DNA of 64,000 nucleotides from Thioclava electrotropha (GCF_002085925.2 NZ_CP053562.1:3671501-3735500), one strand, 5' to 3'; counted from the first letter of the stretch, positions 8,184-19,068 are shown. Notes: generated by a model not told the origin, from the sequence alone. Made by a program: numbers and translations.

Positions 8184-11100
8184 ATGACGATGGACAAGAC
8201 TTTCGATGCCGCGAGCGCCGAGCCGCGGATCTACGCGAAATGGGAAGAGGCCGGAGCCTTCAAGGCCGGGGCCAACGCATCGCGCGACGAGACCTTCTGC
8301 GTGATGATCCCGCCGCCCAACGTGACGGGCGCGCTGCATGTGGGCCACGCCTTCAACAACACCGTGCAGGATATCCTCGTACGCTGGCACCGGATGCGCG
8401 GTTTCGACACGCTCTGGCAGCCGGGTCAGGACCATGCGGGCATCGCGACCCAGCTGATGGTCGAGAAGGAACTGGCCAAGACCAGCCAGCCCAAGCGGGT
8501 GGAACTGGGCCGCGAGAAATTCCTCGAGAAGGTCTGGGAATGGAAGGGCGAATACGGCTCGACCATCATCAACCAGCTCAAGCGTCTGGGGTCATCCTGC
8601 GACTGGTCGCGCAACGCCTTCACCATGTCGGGTGCGCCCGGTGCGCCGGAAGGCAACGAGGGCAATTTCCATGACGCGGTGATCAAGGTCTTCGTCGACA
8701 TGTACGAAAAGGGCCTGATCTATCGCGGCAAGCGACTGGTGAACTGGGATCCCCATTTCGAGACCGCGATCTCCGACCTCGAGGTGGAGAATATCGAAGT
8801 CGCCGGTCACATGTGGCACTTCAAATACCCGCTCGCGGGCGGCGAGACCTATACCTATGTCGAGAAGGACGAGGACGGGAATGTCCTCTTCACCGAAGAG
8901 CGCGACTACATCTCGATCGCGACCACGCGCCCCGAGACGATGCTGGGCGATGGCGCAGTTGCGGTGCACCCGTCCGATGAGCGTTACGCGCCGATCGTGG
9001 GCAAGCTCTGCGAAATTCCGGTTGGCCCGAAAGAGCATCGCCGCCTGATCCCGATCATCACCGATCAATATCCCGATCCCGAATTCGGCTCGGGCGCGGT
9101 GAAGATCACCGGCGCGCATGACTTCAACGACTACATGGTCGCCAAGCGCGGCGGCATTCCGATGTATCGCCTGATGGACACCAAGGGCGCGATGCGCGCC
9201 GACGGGCTGTCCTACGAGGAATGCGCGGCCCGTGCGATGGACATCTCGAAAGGGGCCGAGTTCACCGAGGCCGAGATCGACGCGCTCAACCTCGTGCCCG
9301 AGGAACTGCGCGGGCTCGACCGGTTCGAGGCGCGTGAAGCCGTGATCCGTCAGATCACCGACGAGGGCCTCGCGGTGACGATCACGAAGACCGTCACCGA
9401 CGAAGACGGCAACGAGACCGAAACCACCATTCCTTACGTCGAAGACAAGCCGATCATGCAGCCCTTCGGCGACCGCTCGAAAGTGGTGATCGAGCCGATG
9501 CTGACCGATCAGTGGTTCGTCGATGCCGAGAAGATCGTGGGCAAGGCGCTGGATGCGGTGCGCAACGGCGACACGGTGATCATGCCCGAAGCCGGCGAGA
9601 AGACCTATTTCCACTGGCTGGAAAACATCGAGCCTTGGTGTATCTCGCGCCAGCTCTGGTGGGGCCACCAGATCCCCGTCTGGTACGGTCTGGACATGGA
9701 AGCGCCCGACTTCCGCGATGACGAAGGCGACGGAACGATCGACCTCGTGGAAATGGGCCGCCTGCTCGTCGAGACCAAGATGGTTCATCGCGACGACCGC
9801 TACCACTGCGCCTCCGATTTCGAGAGCGTCATCGGCTGGTTCAAGGCACAGAACGCAGAACTGCCGACGCCGCTGAACGTGGCGCGCATCGTCGAGGTCG
9901 AAGACCGCCACAAGGCGATCGAAGTGCTCGCCGCGAGCCTCGCGCAATACGAGATGACCGAGGATCCGACGCAGCTCGTCTACCCGGTCTGGCGCGACGC
10001 GGATGTGCTCGACACCTGGTTCTCGTCGGGGCTCTGGCCGATCGGCACGCTGGGCTGGCCCGAGGATACCGAGGAGATGCGCAAGTATTTCCCGACCGAT
10101 GTCCTCGTGACCGGCTTCGACATCCTGTTCTTCTGGGTGGCGCGGATGATGATGATGCAGCTGGCCGTTATGGATCAGGTGCCCTTCCACACCGTCTACC
10201 TGCACCAGCTCGTCCGCGACGAGAAGGGCAAGAAGATGTCGAAGACGACGGGCAACGTGATCGACCCGCTCGAGATCATCGACGCTTACGGCGCGGATGC
10301 GCTGCGCTTCACCAATACCGCGATGGCGGCGATGGGCGGCGTGCTGAAGCTCTCCGAGGAGCGCATCAAAGGCTACCGGAACTTCGGCACGAAGATCTGG
10401 AACGCGACGCGCTTCGCCGAGATGAACGGCGTGTTCGAAGGCCCGGTCGTGACCGAGATTCCGCAGCCCACCCATACGGTGAACCGCTGGATCATCGGCG
10501 AGACCGCGAAGATCCGCGAACAGGTGGACGAAGCCTTCGCCGCCTACCGTTTCAACGACGCGGCGCTGGGGCTTTACGGCTTCGTCTGGGGCAAGGTCTG
10601 CGACTGGTATGTCGAATTCGCCAAGCCGCTCTTCGACGGCGAGCATGCCGAGGAAACCCGCGCCACGATGCGTTGGGTGCTCGATCAGTGCTACACGCTG
10701 CTGCACCCGATCATGCCCTTCATCACCGAGGAGCTGTGGGAGCTGACCGCACCGCAGGGCGATCGCGCGAAGATGCTCGTCCATGCCGATTGGCCGGAGT
10801 ACAAAGCCGCCGATCTGGTGGACGAGGCCGCCGACCGCGAGATGAACTGGGTGATCGAACTGATCGAGGCGATCCGGTCGTCGCGCACGCAGATGGGCGT
10901 GCCGGTGGGGCTGAAACTGCCGATGGTTCTGGCCGAGGCCGATGACGCCGCGCGCGCAGCGCTCGCCAATAACGAGGCGCTGATCTTCAAACTGGCGCGC
11001 ATCGAGAGCATCACCGAGGCGCCGATCCCGAAAGGGGCGATCTCGATCCCGGCGCAGGGCGCGCTCTTCGGGCTGCCGCTGGAAGGCGTGATCGACATCG

Positions 11101-11303
11101 CCAAGGAGAAGGCGCGTCTGGAGAAAGCGCTGGGCAAGATGGAGAAGGAAATCGGCGGCATGAAGGGTCGTCTGAACAATCCGAAATTCATCGCCAATGC
11201 CGATCCCGAGGTCGTCGTGGAAACCCGCGAGAACCTCGCCCGCGCCGAGGAAGAGGCCGAGAAAGTGCGTCAGGCCGTGGCGCGTCTGGCCGAGATGGGC
11301 TGA
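8184..11303 (+). CDS. valS: Valyl-tRNA synthetase
   Basis: 1039 residues. Class I synthetase with the HIGH motif as [14 protein letters not shown] (about residues 44-57) and the KMSKS loop as KKMSKTTGN, the T variant. Editing-domain features [10 protein letters not shown] and DHDFN-like GAHDFNDY are present, followed by the anticodon-binding helical domain and the Val-type C-terminal coiled coil ([19 protein letters not shown]). An acidic insertion near residues 195-205 and another around 420-440 explain the length. Start at 8184 (MTMDKTFDA) chosen because AAGGA sits 8 bases upstream; 8175 is possible. Confidence 0.97.
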   Translation: MTMDKTFDAASAEPRIYAKWEEAGAFKAGANASRDETFCVMIPPPNVTGALHVGHAFNNTVQDILVRWHRMRGFDTLWQPGQDHAGIATQLMVEKELAKTSQPKRVELGREKFLEKVWEWKGEYGSTIINQLKRLGSSCDWSRNAFTMSGAPGAPEGNEGNFHDAVIKVFVDMYEKGLIYRGKRLVNWDPHFETAISDLEVENIEVAGHMWHFKYPLAGGETYTYVEKDEDGNVLFTEERDYISIATTRPETMLGDGAVAVHPSDERYAPIVGKLCEIPVGPKEHRRLIPIITDQYPDPEFGSGAVKITGAHDFNDYMVAKRGGIPMYRLMDTKGAMRADGLSYEECAARAMDISKGAEFTEAEIDALNLVPEELRGLDRFEAREAVIRQITDEGLAVTITKTVTDEDGNETETTIPYVEDKPIMQPFGDRSKVVIEPMLTDQWFVDAEKIVGKALDAVRNGDTVIMPEAGEKTYFHWLENIEPWCISRQLWWGHQIPVWYGLDMEAPDFRDDEGDGTIDLVEMGRLLVETKMVHRDDRYHCASDFESVIGWFKAQNAELPTPLNVARIVEVEDRHKAIEVLAASLAQYEMTEDPTQLVYPVWRDADVLDTWFSSGLWPIGTLGWPEDTEEMRKYFPTDVLVTGFDILFFWVARMMMMQLAVMDQVPFHTVYLHQLVRDEKGKKMSKTTGNVIDPLEIIDAYGADALRFTNTAMAAMGGVLKLSEERIKGYRNFGTKIWNATRFAEMNGVFEGPVVTEIPQPTHTVNRWIIGETAKIREQVDEAFAAYRFNDAALGLYGFVWGKVCDWYVEFAKPLFDGEHAEETRATMRWVLDQCYTLLHPIMPFITEELWELTAPQGDRAKMLVHADWPEYKAADLVDEAADREMNWVIELIEAIRSSRTQMGVPVGLKLPMVLAEADDAARAALANNEALIFKLARIESITEAPIPKGAISIPAQGALFGLPLEGVIDIAKEKARLEKALGKMEKEIGGMKGRLNNPKFIANADPEVVVETRENLARAEEEAEKVRQAVARLAEMG

Positions 11304-11324
11304 GCGAGGCCTTTAGCGATCAGG

Positions 11325-11353
11325 GCCGCGCCTGACCCTCGGGTGGGCGCGGC
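11325..11353 (+). terminator. Possible terminator hairpin after valS
   Basis: GCCGCGCC (11325-11332) pairs with GGCGCGGC (11346-11353). There is no T run, so it is weak as an intrinsic terminator. A second hairpin, CCCTCCC/GGGAGGG, lies at 11426-11442. Confidence 0.4.
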
Positions 11354-11493
11354 TCGACACGTGAGGTCTGCACTTTATCTCGCAAGACCGAACGACGGAT
11401 GAGCGCGTGCGACATCGCCAATGCGCCCTCCCGGGGGGAGGGTCGGGCGCGGCCCGGGGCTGGTCGCCCCGCGCCATGAGCTGAGCGGAGGCC

Positions 11494-12789
11494 TTACTCC
11501 GACACTTCCTTCATCGTGAAGGCCACGCCCGAGGCGACCACGCAGATCCCCGCATAGACGATCAGCACCATTTCCGGCCCCGCCATCGCGAGCGCCGAAC
11601 TTGCCGCCCCGAAGGCCAGCAGCATCATCCCCACGGTCGTGTTCGACACCGCCGTATAGGCCGCGCGATCATCCCTGGGTGACATGTCCACGAGGTAGGT
11701 CGAGCGGCCCAGCCGCACCCCCTGATAGCCGATCATCAGCCCGAACAGCGCCACCGGCGAGGCCCAGATCGTGCCCATCAGCCCCGACCAGCCAAGCACC
11801 ACCGCCAGCGCTAGAAACGCGGCCGCGACCAGCCCGGTGAAGATCAGAACCTTGCGCGAGGACCGATCCGCCAGCCGCCCCCAGATATAAGAGCTCACCA
11901 GCGAGGCCAGCGCCGAGGCCAGCACCATCGCCCCCAGCGCGCCGAACCGGTTATCGCCCGCCTGGGCCGCGAGCAGCACGATATAGGGCGGCGCGAGCGC
12001 GGTCGGCAGCAGCAGCACCCGCGCGATCACGAACTTGCCCAGATCGGCGTCCTTCCACAGCAGGCTCAGTTCTGACAGGCCGATGCTGCCCTTGTCCTCG
12101 CCCGGCTGATCTTCCTCGCGCAGCGTCGAGAACAACGCCGCCGCCGCGACCCAGAGCACGGCGGCCAACGAGATCGCCGCGATCACGAGGCTCATCCGCT
12201 CCACCACCCCAGTCATCAGGGTGATTGCGAACAGGATCACCCCGGCGGCTGAGACGCTCGTCGCGATCCCGGTCGTCGTGCCGCGCCGCGTCCGGTCCAC
12301 GGTCTTTCCCAGCACATCCTTGTAGCTCACCGAGGACAGCGAGCGCGCAATCGCCAGCACGCCCAGCGCAACCAGCATCGCAAGCCCCGCGGCCATCCCC
12401 TGCATCGTCAGCGCGATCACCACGATCGCAGCCGCCGCCAGCCCCTGGATCAAGCTCCCCGCCGCCCAGGCCCATTTGCGCTGCGGCATCTGGCGGACAT
12501 GCGGCGCGGTGAACAGCTGCGGCAACAGAGAGCCCGCCTCGCGCACCGGCACCAGCCAGCTGACCAGCGCGGCGGGCGCGCCCACCGCCTGCATCAGCCA
12601 GCTCAACACCAGTTTCGGATCGATCAGCCCGTCGGCCAGCTTGGTCATCGACAACGAGCCGACATGGCGCAGGAAACTGCCGGGTTCGTGCTCGGCGGCG
12701 CTCTCGCTCAACTCCTTCACATTTCCCGGGCGGTCCCCTGTCAGCGTCTCGAACAGGGAGGTGGAGAAAGAGGTGTCGCTGGCGCTCAT
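11494..12789 (-). CDS. MFS transporter
   Basis: 431 residues. About 40 soluble residues at the N-terminus are followed by a run of roughly 11-12 hydrophobic helices; MFS loop signatures such as IWGRLADRSSRKVLIFTG (the loop 2/8 G-x-L-a-D-r-x-g-r-k pattern) are visible. The ATG at 12789 has GGGAAG eight bases upstream; a TTG five codons earlier is less likely. The substrate is unknown. Monocistronic and divergent from the aminotransferase gene, 148 bases away. Confidence 0.8.
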   Translation of the reverse strand: MSASDTSFSTSLFETLTGDRPGNVKELSESAAEHEPGSFLRHVGSLSMTKLADGLIDPKLVLSWLMQAVGAPAALVSWLVPVREAGSLLPQLFTAPHVRQMPQRKWAWAAGSLIQGLAAAAIVVIALTMQGMAAGLAMLVALGVLAIARSLSSVSYKDVLGKTVDRTRRGTTTGIATSVSAAGVILFAITLMTGVVERMSLVIAAISLAAVLWVAAAALFSTLREEDQPGEDKGSIGLSELSLLWKDADLGKFVIARVLLLPTALAPPYIVLLAAQAGDNRFGALGAMVLASALASLVSSYIWGRLADRSSRKVLIFTGLVAAAFLALAVVLGWSGLMGTIWASPVALFGLMIGYQGVRLGRSTYLVDMSPRDDRAAYTAVSNTTVGMMLLAFGAASSALAMAGPEMVLIVYAGICVVASGVAFTMKEVSE

Positions 12790-12937
12790 CGGCTGGCTTC
12801 CCAAACATATGTGATTTTTAAAGATTACGCCGGGACAAGCCCTTAGCCTAGTCCCCGGTTCCGGTGTTCCGGCTTCCCTCGCTACCTATTGAAGCGCCCT
12901 CTTGCCGCATGACCGCTTTGCGCTTACGCCTGTAGCC

Positions 12938-14047
12938 ATGACCGGACCCCGATATACCCGCCTGATCGACAGCCTTCCCGCCACCGTGCCCTTCGTCGGG
13001 CCCGAGGAACACGAGCGCCTTGCCGGCCGCCGCTTCGCCGCGCGGCTGGGTGCGAATGAAAACGGCTTCGGCCCCTCGCCGCGCGCGATTGCCGCGATGG
13101 CGGCGGCGGCAGGCGATGTCTGGAAATACGGCGACTCGACCAGTTTCGAGCTGCGCACGGCGATTGCCGAGCATCACGGTGTCGCGGTCGAGAATGTGCT
13201 GGTCGGTGAAGGGATCGACGGGCTCCTGGGCTATCTGTGCCGTCTGGTGATCGAACCGGGCGACGCGGTTGTGACCTCGGACGGGGCCTATCCGACCTTC
13301 AACTACCACGTCGCAGGCTTTGGCGGGGTGCTGCACAAAGTACCCTATGCCGATGACCACGAAGATCCGCAGGCGCTGATCGCGAAGGCGACGGAGGTGG
13401 GCGCGAAGCTCGTCTATATCGCCAATCCCGACAATCCGATGGGCACCTATCATCCGCGCGAGACGATCGAGGCGATGATCGAGGCGGTGCCCGCGGGCAC
13501 GCTGATGGTGCTGGACGAGGCCTATGTGGAATTCGCCGACGACGGGACCGAGGCGCGGATCAAAGCCGACGATCCCCGCGCAATCCGGATGCGCACCTTC
13601 TCGAAGGCGCATGGGATGGCGGGCGCGCGCGTGGGCTATGCCTTGGCCGCGCCCGAGCTGATCGCCGCCTTCGACAAGATCCGCAATCATTTCGGCATGT
13701 GCCGGATTTCTCAGGCCGGTGCGCTGGCCGCGCTACAGGACAAGACGTGGCAGGCCTATATGCGGCTGCTGGTGGCCGGTGCGCGCGACCGGATCGACGT
13801 GATCGCACGCGAGAACGGGCTGAGCACTCTGCCCTCGGCCACGAATTTCGTCGCCGTCGACTGCGGGCAGGACGGCGATTTCGCGCGGGCTGTACTGCAG
13901 GAACTGGATGCGCGCGCGGTGTTCGTGCGGATGCCTTTCGTCGCCCCGCAAAATCGCTGCATCCGGGTTTCAGTCGGACCGGAGGCCGAGCTAGACGCCT
14001 TCGCTACGGCTCTGCCCGACGCGCTGAAAGCCGCCCGCGCGCGCTGA
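12938..14047 (+). CDS. PLP-dependent aminotransferase, histidinol-phosphate aminotransferase-like
   Basis: 369 residues, fold type I class I/II aminotransferase. Seen: RLGANENGFGPSP (the HisC-like N-terminal substrate loop), NPDNPMGT, LDEAYVEFA (PLP Asp and Tyr), and the Schiff-base lysine in TFSKAHGMAGARVGYA. The whole layout matches HisC, but the gene stands alone and not with his genes, so it may serve phenylalanine/tyrosine or another side pathway. Start at 12938 gives MTGPRYTRL; a start 12 codons earlier is possible. A small membrane-anchored ORF follows on the same strand. Confidence 0.86.
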   Translation: MTGPRYTRLIDSLPATVPFVGPEEHERLAGRRFAARLGANENGFGPSPRAIAAMAAAAGDVWKYGDSTSFELRTAIAEHHGVAVENVLVGEGIDGLLGYLCRLVIEPGDAVVTSDGAYPTFNYHVAGFGGVLHKVPYADDHEDPQALIAKATEVGAKLVYIANPDNPMGTYHPRETIEAMIEAVPAGTLMVLDEAYVEFADDGTEARIKADDPRAIRMRTFSKAHGMAGARVGYALAAPELIAAFDKIRNHFGMCRISQAGALAALQDKTWQAYMRLLVAGARDRIDVIARENGLSTLPSATNFVAVDCGQDGDFARAVLQELDARAVFVRMPFVAPQNRCIRVSVGPEAELDAFATALPDALKAARAR

Positions 14048-14182
14048 GCCGCACTCCCTCTCGGACACAATTCCGCCGATGAGATCGGCGAAAAAGCACC
14101 GGCATCAGCGCATCTCGCCGCAAGGTGAGTTGCGTCGACTCGGGGGCGCGCCCATGTTTTGCTCAACAACAGGAGCAGACCC

Positions 14183-14389
14183 ATGAGCCGCAAGACTCGC
14201 AACGCCCGTATCGCAATGCTTAGCCCGCTGGCCTTTGCCCTGGCCTTCGGCGCTTATGCAGGCATGACCCAATCCAGCCGCGAGATGAAGCTCTCGACCT
14301 CGCGCACCGAAGCCCCGCAAGTGTCGCGCGAAGCCACGGAAGAGGTCGAACAGCTCACCGACTGGCTGGAGCGTCACGGTCAGGCCTGA
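14183..14389 (+). CDS. Small membrane-anchored or exported protein, unknown function
   Basis: 68 residues from an ATG with AGGAG ten bases upstream. A basic N-terminus (MSRKTRNARIAM) leads into a hydrophobic stretch (LSPLAFALAFGAYAGM), then a short acidic tail (EATEEVEQLTDWLERHG). It could be an inner-membrane-anchored or cleaved periplasmic peptide. No family is recognised. Its last ten bases overlap the 3' end of the convergent class V aminotransferase gene. Confidence 0.6.
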   Translation: MSRKTRNARIAMLSPLAFALAFGAYAGMTQSSREMKLSTSRTEAPQVSREATEEVEQLTDWLERHGQA

Positions 14390-15591
14390 CCGGCGCCTTT
14401 CGCGATAGCCCCTGCCGCCGCGGCGATGCCGCCGGGGTTGTGCGGGATTTTCAGCGCCTGCATCCCGGCCTCCATGGTCGCCAGCGCACCCAGCGTCATA
14501 TGGGCGTTCACGTGGCCCATGTGGGCGACCCGCAGGAAATCGTTGGCCTCGGGCGTGCCGGGTTCGGCCATCCCGAGCCCGATCCCCAGCGTCACCCCCG
14601 CCTCGCGTTCGAGCCAACTGCGCAGCCGCTGGGCATTGCCCGCCCCGATCCGCGCCGCAGTCACCGAATGGGCGCGATGGGTCGGGTTCGCGATGTTGAG
14701 CGCGATGTCTCCCTCCTGTCCCCACGTCTCGAAAGCCGCCCAGACAGCGGAGGCGAGCGTCGCGTGACGCGCCCAGATATGGGTCAGACCCTCCTCCTCG
14801 AGGATCATCTTGAGCGATTCATCCAGGCCGAAGAGGTGATGCGTCGGCGAAGTGCCCCCGAAATACTGATAGACCATTTCGGGGAAAGCGCGCGGCTGCC
14901 AGTCCCAATAAGGGGTGACCAGATCGGCCTCGCGGCTTGCCGCCAGCGCCTTGTCGGAGAACCAGACGAAGCCCAGACCCGGCGGCACCATCAGGCCCTT
15001 CTGGCTGGCGGCGACCATCACGTCGACGCCCCAATCATCCATCCGGAACTCGTCGCATCCCAGAGAGGCGATGCAATCGACCATCAAGAGCGCCGGATGC
15101 CCCGCCGCGTCGATCGCCGCACGGATCGCCGCCACGTCATTGACCACCGAGGTCGCGGTATCGACATGGGTGAGCAGCACGGCCTTGATCTCGTGGTCTT
15201 TGTCGGCCCGCAGCGCCTCTTCGACCTTTGCAGGATCGGCGGGGGCCTTGATCCCGAATTCCAGACGCTGAACGTCCACGCCCATCGTGGCGGCGTTGCG
15301 CGCCCAGATATTGCCGAAGCGCCCGGTCACGAGGCTCAGCGCCTTGTCCCCGCGCGAGAACACGTTTGAGATCGACGCCTCCCAGGCCCCGTGCCCGTTG
15401 GCGATATAGATCGCGACATGGGACGAGGACATCGCCACCCGGCGCAGGTTCGCCGCGACCCGGGCCGCGATCTCCTCGATCTCGCCTTCGTAGATATTGG
15501 GCGCGGGACGATGCATCGCGGCCAGAACACGGTCAGGCATCGTCGAGGGTCCGGGAATGGCGAGGTAGGGGCGACCTTGGGCAAGGCTCAT
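14380..15591 (-). CDS. Class V aminotransferase, serine/aspartate-glyoxylate type
   Basis: 403 residues, family length. The N-terminus FLAIPGPST-like LAIPGPSTMPDRVL, GHGAWEASISN, VDCIASLG and the PLP lysine in AASQKGLMVPPGLGF are diagnostic of the alanine/serine-glyoxylate aminotransferase group. The same family includes BhcA (aspartate-glyoxylate aminotransferase of the beta-hydroxyaspartate cycle found in Paracoccus), but no bhcBCD genes are adjacent, so the amino donor is uncertain. Start at 15591. Monocistronic; convergent with the small ORF. Confidence 0.88.
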   Translation of the reverse strand: MSLAQGRPYLAIPGPSTMPDRVLAAMHRPAPNIYEGEIEEIAARVAANLRRVAMSSSHVAIYIANGHGAWEASISNVFSRGDKALSLVTGRFGNIWARNAATMGVDVQRLEFGIKAPADPAKVEEALRADKDHEIKAVLLTHVDTATSVVNDVAAIRAAIDAAGHPALLMVDCIASLGCDEFRMDDWGVDVMVAASQKGLMVPPGLGFVWFSDKALAASREADLVTPYWDWQPRAFPEMVYQYFGGTSPTHHLFGLDESLKMILEEEGLTHIWARHATLASAVWAAFETWGQEGDIALNIANPTHRAHSVTAARIGAGNAQRLRSWLEREAGVTLGIGLGMAEPGTPEANDFLRVAHMGHVNAHMTLGALATMEAGMQALKIPHNPGGIAAAAGAIAKGAGQA

Positions 15592-15739
15592 CGGGTATCT
15601 CCGTCTGGCAGAACGGATAATCGGTAATGCCGCCCGCCCGCCGCGTCAATCTCGCGCCCGGCTTGCACGCGCCCCCTGTCTCGCGGTAATTCACGGGCTT
15701 AACCGCGTGCCGAATGGCGCGCCTATCGCATGGTGCCTC

Positions 15740-17488
15740 GTGGCCAAGACTGCAAATCCTTACACGTCGAAACACCTCGCGGGCCGGATGTGGCGCGATT
15801 ATCTGCTCAAGCACTGGCCGATGATTGGCGTGTCGATGGTGCTTCTTATGATCGAAGGCTCGACGCTGGGCGCACTGAGCTGGATGCTCAAGCCGCTCTT
15901 CGACAAGGTCTTCGTGCAGGGCGAAAGCGATCTGATCTGGTGGGTCGGCGGCGCGATCTTCGGGCTATTCCTGATCCGCGCCGTGACCTCGGTGGCCTCG
16001 CGCACGGTGATGACGAGCGTCTCGCTGCGCACCTCGAGCGATATGCAGATCGACCTGTTCCGGCACATGCTGCGGCTCGACCAGCATTTCTATCAGGCCA
16101 ACCCGCCCGGCGCGCTGATCGAACGCGTGCAGGGCGACACCTCGGCCGTGCAGAACGTGTGGAAGATCTTCATCTCCAGCACCGGGCGCGACGCGGTCTC
16201 TCTGATTTCGCTGTTCGGCGTGGCTGTCGCCATCGATCCCGGCTGGACGCTTGGGGCTGTGATCGGCGCGCCGCTCCTGATCCTCCCGGTCGCCATGGCG
16301 CAACGCTATATTCGCCGCAAGACACGCCAGATGCGCGAAAGCTCTTCCGAACGCGCGACCCGGCTCGACGAGGTCTTCCACGGCATCGCCGCCGTGAAGC
16401 TCAACGGGATCGAGGAGTATCAGGCGGGGCGCTTCGCCCGTCTGGTGAACGAGGTCCGCATCGCCCAGATCAAGACCACCTTCATCTCCGGCCTCGTGCC
16501 CGCGATGATCGACATCATCACCGGTCTCGGCTTCTTCGTGGTGCTGATTCTCGGCGGCCAGCAAATTCTGGAGGGCGAGCGCTCGGTGGGCGATTTCATG
16601 TCCTTCTTCACCGCGATGGCGCTGGCCTTCCAGCCGCTGCGCCGCCTCGCGAATTCGGCAGGCGCATGGCAAACGGCGGCGGCGAGCCTCGAGCGGATCT
16701 ATCGCCTGTTCGACACCCAACCCGCGATCACCTCGCCCGCGCAGCCTGCCGCCCTGCCCGAGACCACCCGGATCGAGTTCGACGACGTGCATCTGCATTA
16801 CGGCGACAAGCACGTCCTGCGCGGCCTCAGCTTCGTGGCGGAGCCCGGCCAGACCACCGCGCTTGTCGGCCCCTCGGGTGCGGGCAAGACCACCGTGTTC
16901 AACCTGCTGACCCGACTCGTCGATCCCGATAGCGGGCGCATCACGCTGGGCGGCACGCCACTGAACGCTCTCGGCCTTGCCGAACTGCGCCAGCATTTCT
17001 CGACGGTGTCGCAGGATTCCGCGCTGTTCGACGAGACGATCCGCGAGAATGTTCTGCTCGGGCGGCAGGAAGTCGACACCGATCATATCCAGACCGCGCT
17101 CGAAGCGGCTCATGTGACCGAATTCACCGACCTTCTGCAAAACGGCATCAATACCGGCGCAGGCCCGCGCGGCTCGGCGCTGTCGGGCGGGCAACGCCAG
17201 CGGGTCGCCATCGCGCGCGCCGTGCTGCGCGACGCGCCGATCCTGCTGCTCGACGAGGCGACCTCCGCCCTCGACACCGTCTCCGAGGCCAAGGTCGCGC
17301 AGGCACTGGCGGACCTGAGCCAGGGCCGCACGACGCTGGTCATCGCCCACCGCCTGTCGACGGTGCGCAATGCCGACAAGATCATCGTGGTGGTCGAAGG
17401 TCAGGTCGTGGAGCAGGGCACGCATGACGAGCTGCTGGCCAAGAACGGGCCCTATGCCGGGCTCTGCCGGATGCAGCTTCTCGATTGA
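15740..17488 (+). CDS. ABC exporter, fused permease-ATPase (MsbA/lipid A exporter-like)
   Basis: About 582 residues. Six membrane helices (residues about 20-320) precede a nucleotide-binding domain with Walker A GPSGAGKTT, Q-loop VSQDSALF, signature LSGGQRQRVAIARA, Walker B ILLLDEATSALD and the switch His in IAHRL. One-chain half-transporters of this type export lipids, peptides or drugs as homodimers; the nearest named relatives are MsbA-like. The start is uncertain: no ATG fits, so a GTG at 15740 (VAKTANPY) or at 15707 is used. The YgfZ gene follows 50 bases later on the same strand. Confidence 0.85.
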   Translation: MAKTANPYTSKHLAGRMWRDYLLKHWPMIGVSMVLLMIEGSTLGALSWMLKPLFDKVFVQGESDLIWWVGGAIFGLFLIRAVTSVASRTVMTSVSLRTSSDMQIDLFRHMLRLDQHFYQANPPGALIERVQGDTSAVQNVWKIFISSTGRDAVSLISLFGVAVAIDPGWTLGAVIGAPLLILPVAMAQRYIRRKTRQMRESSSERATRLDEVFHGIAAVKLNGIEEYQAGRFARLVNEVRIAQIKTTFISGLVPAMIDIITGLGFFVVLILGGQQILEGERSVGDFMSFFTAMALAFQPLRRLANSAGAWQTAAASLERIYRLFDTQPAITSPAQPAALPETTRIEFDDVHLHYGDKHVLRGLSFVAEPGQTTALVGPSGAGKTTVFNLLTRLVDPDSGRITLGGTPLNALGLAELRQHFSTVSQDSALFDETIRENVLLGRQEVDTDHIQTALEAAHVTEFTDLLQNGINTGAGPRGSALSGGQRQRVAIARAVLRDAPILLLDEATSALDTVSEAKVAQALADLSQGRTTLVIAHRLSTVRNADKIIVVVEGQVVEQGTHDELLAKNGPYAGLCRMQLLD

Positions 17489-17538
17489 GTTGGCATTCCC
17501 GTCCCGGCTGCCTACATGGGCGGGGAAAGGAGACCTCT

Positions 17539-18270
17539 ATGGCCGAGCGCATTCTCTACGAGATCACCGGTGCGGATCGCGAGCACTTCCTGCAAGGGCT
17601 GGTGACGAACGACGTGAGCCACGTGAAAGACGGGCTGGTCTATACCGCCCTGCTGACGCCGCAGGGCAAATACCTTGCCGATTTCTTCCTGCTGGCGCGG
17701 GGCGAGGCGATCGTGCTCGATATCGACGAGAGCATCGCCGAGGCGACGATCAAGCGGCTGGGCATGTACAAGCTGCGTGCGGATGTCGCGATCGCCCCCT
17801 CCGATCTGAAGGTCTATCGCGGCACCGGGCCTGCGCCCGAGGGCGCGCTGGCCGATCCGCGCCATCCCGACATGGGCTGGCGGCTCTACGGGGACAAAGC
17901 GGACGATGACGGCACCGATTGGGACGCGATCCGCGTTGCGCATTGCATCCCTGAGACCGGTATCGAGCTGACCCCCGACACGTTCATCCTCGAGGCCGGG
18001 TTCGATCGGCTGGACGGCGTCGATTTCCGCAAAGGCTGCTATGTCGGTCAGGAAGTCACCGCGCGGATGAAGCACAAGACCGAGCTGCGCAAAGGCTTCG
18101 TCACAGTCGATGTCAAAGGCCCCGCCGAGCCGGGAACCGAGATCACCTCGGACGGGCGCAGCGTCGGGCGTCTTTTCACCCGTTCCGGCGATCGCGCGAT
18201 CGCCTATCTGCGCCTCGGGCGCGCATCGGGCGAGATGTCGGCGGGTGACGCGGTGGTCACTTATTTATGA
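17539..18270 (+). CDS. ygfZ: YgfZ/GcvT-type folate-binding protein
   Basis: 243 residues. The family fingerprint K-G-C-Y-V-G-Q-E appears as FRKGCYVGQEVTARMKHK, with the N-terminal LQGLVTNDV strand-turn typical of GcvT-like proteins. YgfZ uses tetrahydrofolate and a conserved cysteine to help assemble or repair certain Fe-S enzymes. Start at 17539 preceded by GGAAAGGAG. Short for the family (E. coli 326) but usual for alphaproteobacteria. Confidence 0.88.
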   Translation: MAERILYEITGADREHFLQGLVTNDVSHVKDGLVYTALLTPQGKYLADFFLLARGEAIVLDIDESIAEATIKRLGMYKLRADVAIAPSDLKVYRGTGPAPEGALADPRHPDMGWRLYGDKADDDGTDWDAIRVAHCIPETGIELTPDTFILEAGFDRLDGVDFRKGCYVGQEVTARMKHKTELRKGFVTVDVKGPAEPGTEITSDGRSVGRLFTRSGDRAIAYLRLGRASGEMSAGDAVVTYL

Positions 18271-18669
18271 CCGGCGAGGATCAAATGTTTCAGAAAGCGC
18301 AAGCCCCATCCATGCGTTTTACGGAACATCGTGACGCAGAGGAAACGACCGCAAGAAATCCTTCGTAATACGAACGAATTCGCGCGATCTGAAGACCATC
18401 AATAGAGCGCAATTTCAATCACTTAGAAGACCATCTAGGCCTTCGTGCGTTCGCGCTTCGCAAATAGCCGGCCTTGAATTCCAGCGGCACACGCTTACTT
18501 CGCGTGCATTGCGATCCCTTGTGAGGGGGCTAGCTTTTGATGGGCGGCAAAGGTGATATGCGCTAGCCGCATACCTGCCATGTGACCCAAGGCATATCGA
18601 ATCGGGGGCCGAACGGCCTAGATGGCCCTCACGCCAGGAAACGCAAGAGCAATAACAAAGGACGGAAGA
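18271..18669. other. 399-base stretch without a recognisable gene
   Basis: No coding frame is convincing here. The stretch is less GC-rich than its flanks and presumably holds the promoter of the small 18670 gene. No riboswitch or hairpin terminator was recognised. Confidence 0.5.
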
Positions 18670-19002
18670 ATGCGCGATTTCGTTGACGGCTCGGCCTTCA
18701 ATTACGAGCAGGGCCAACGAGCCCGCAAACTGTTCGCCGCTGTGGTTCTCGCGGCGCTGGATGATGCGATTGCAGACGACAAGAAATACGGCAACGGTCC
18801 CGAGCAGATCGCCCGCTGGGCACGCTCGCGCGATGGTCGTGAAGTTCTGTCCTGCGCCGGCATCGATCCGAACGAGCGCGTCGTCCGGGGTTTGATGGAA
18901 TTCGTCGGCAAAGGTGTCCGCACGTCGGTCGCCCTGTCGCGCGAAGAAAGCGAACGCCGTCTCGCCGCGATTTCGGACGAACACGAGGCCGAAGCCGCCT
19001 GA
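18670..19002 (+). CDS. Small conserved Rhodobacterales protein (DUF6280-like)
   Basis: 110 residues from an ATG with GGAAGA upstream. The sequence (MRDFVDGSAFNYEQGQRARK, then ARSRDGREVLSCAGIDPNER) is one I associate with a small protein conserved in Rhodobacterales; I believe it is annotated DUF6280, but this is from memory. It is soluble, charged and helical. Function unknown. A strong terminator follows, so it is monocistronic. Confidence 0.75.
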   Translation: MRDFVDGSAFNYEQGQRARKLFAAVVLAALDDAIADDKKYGNGPEQIARWARSRDGREVLSCAGIDPNERVVRGLMEFVGKGVRTSVALSREESERRLAAISDEHEAEAA

Positions 19003-19036
19003 TCCTTTCAGGCGCCACGGCGACAGTTGGATACAC

Positions 19037-19068
19037 AAAACGGCGCGTCCCACAGGGCGCGCCGTTTT
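19037..19068 (+). terminator. Intrinsic terminator after the 18670 gene
   Basis: AAAACGGCGCG (19037-19047) pairs with CGCGCCGTTTT (19058-19068), an 11-base perfect stem with the T run built in. Works in either direction. Confidence 0.88.

Noticed and set aside
8592..10784. 730-codon open frame on the minus strand
   Set aside because: Antisense shadow of valS.
8184..11303. KMSKT instead of KMSKS in valS as unusual
   Set aside because: A T at that place occurs in many alphaproteobacterial ValRS; not a finding.
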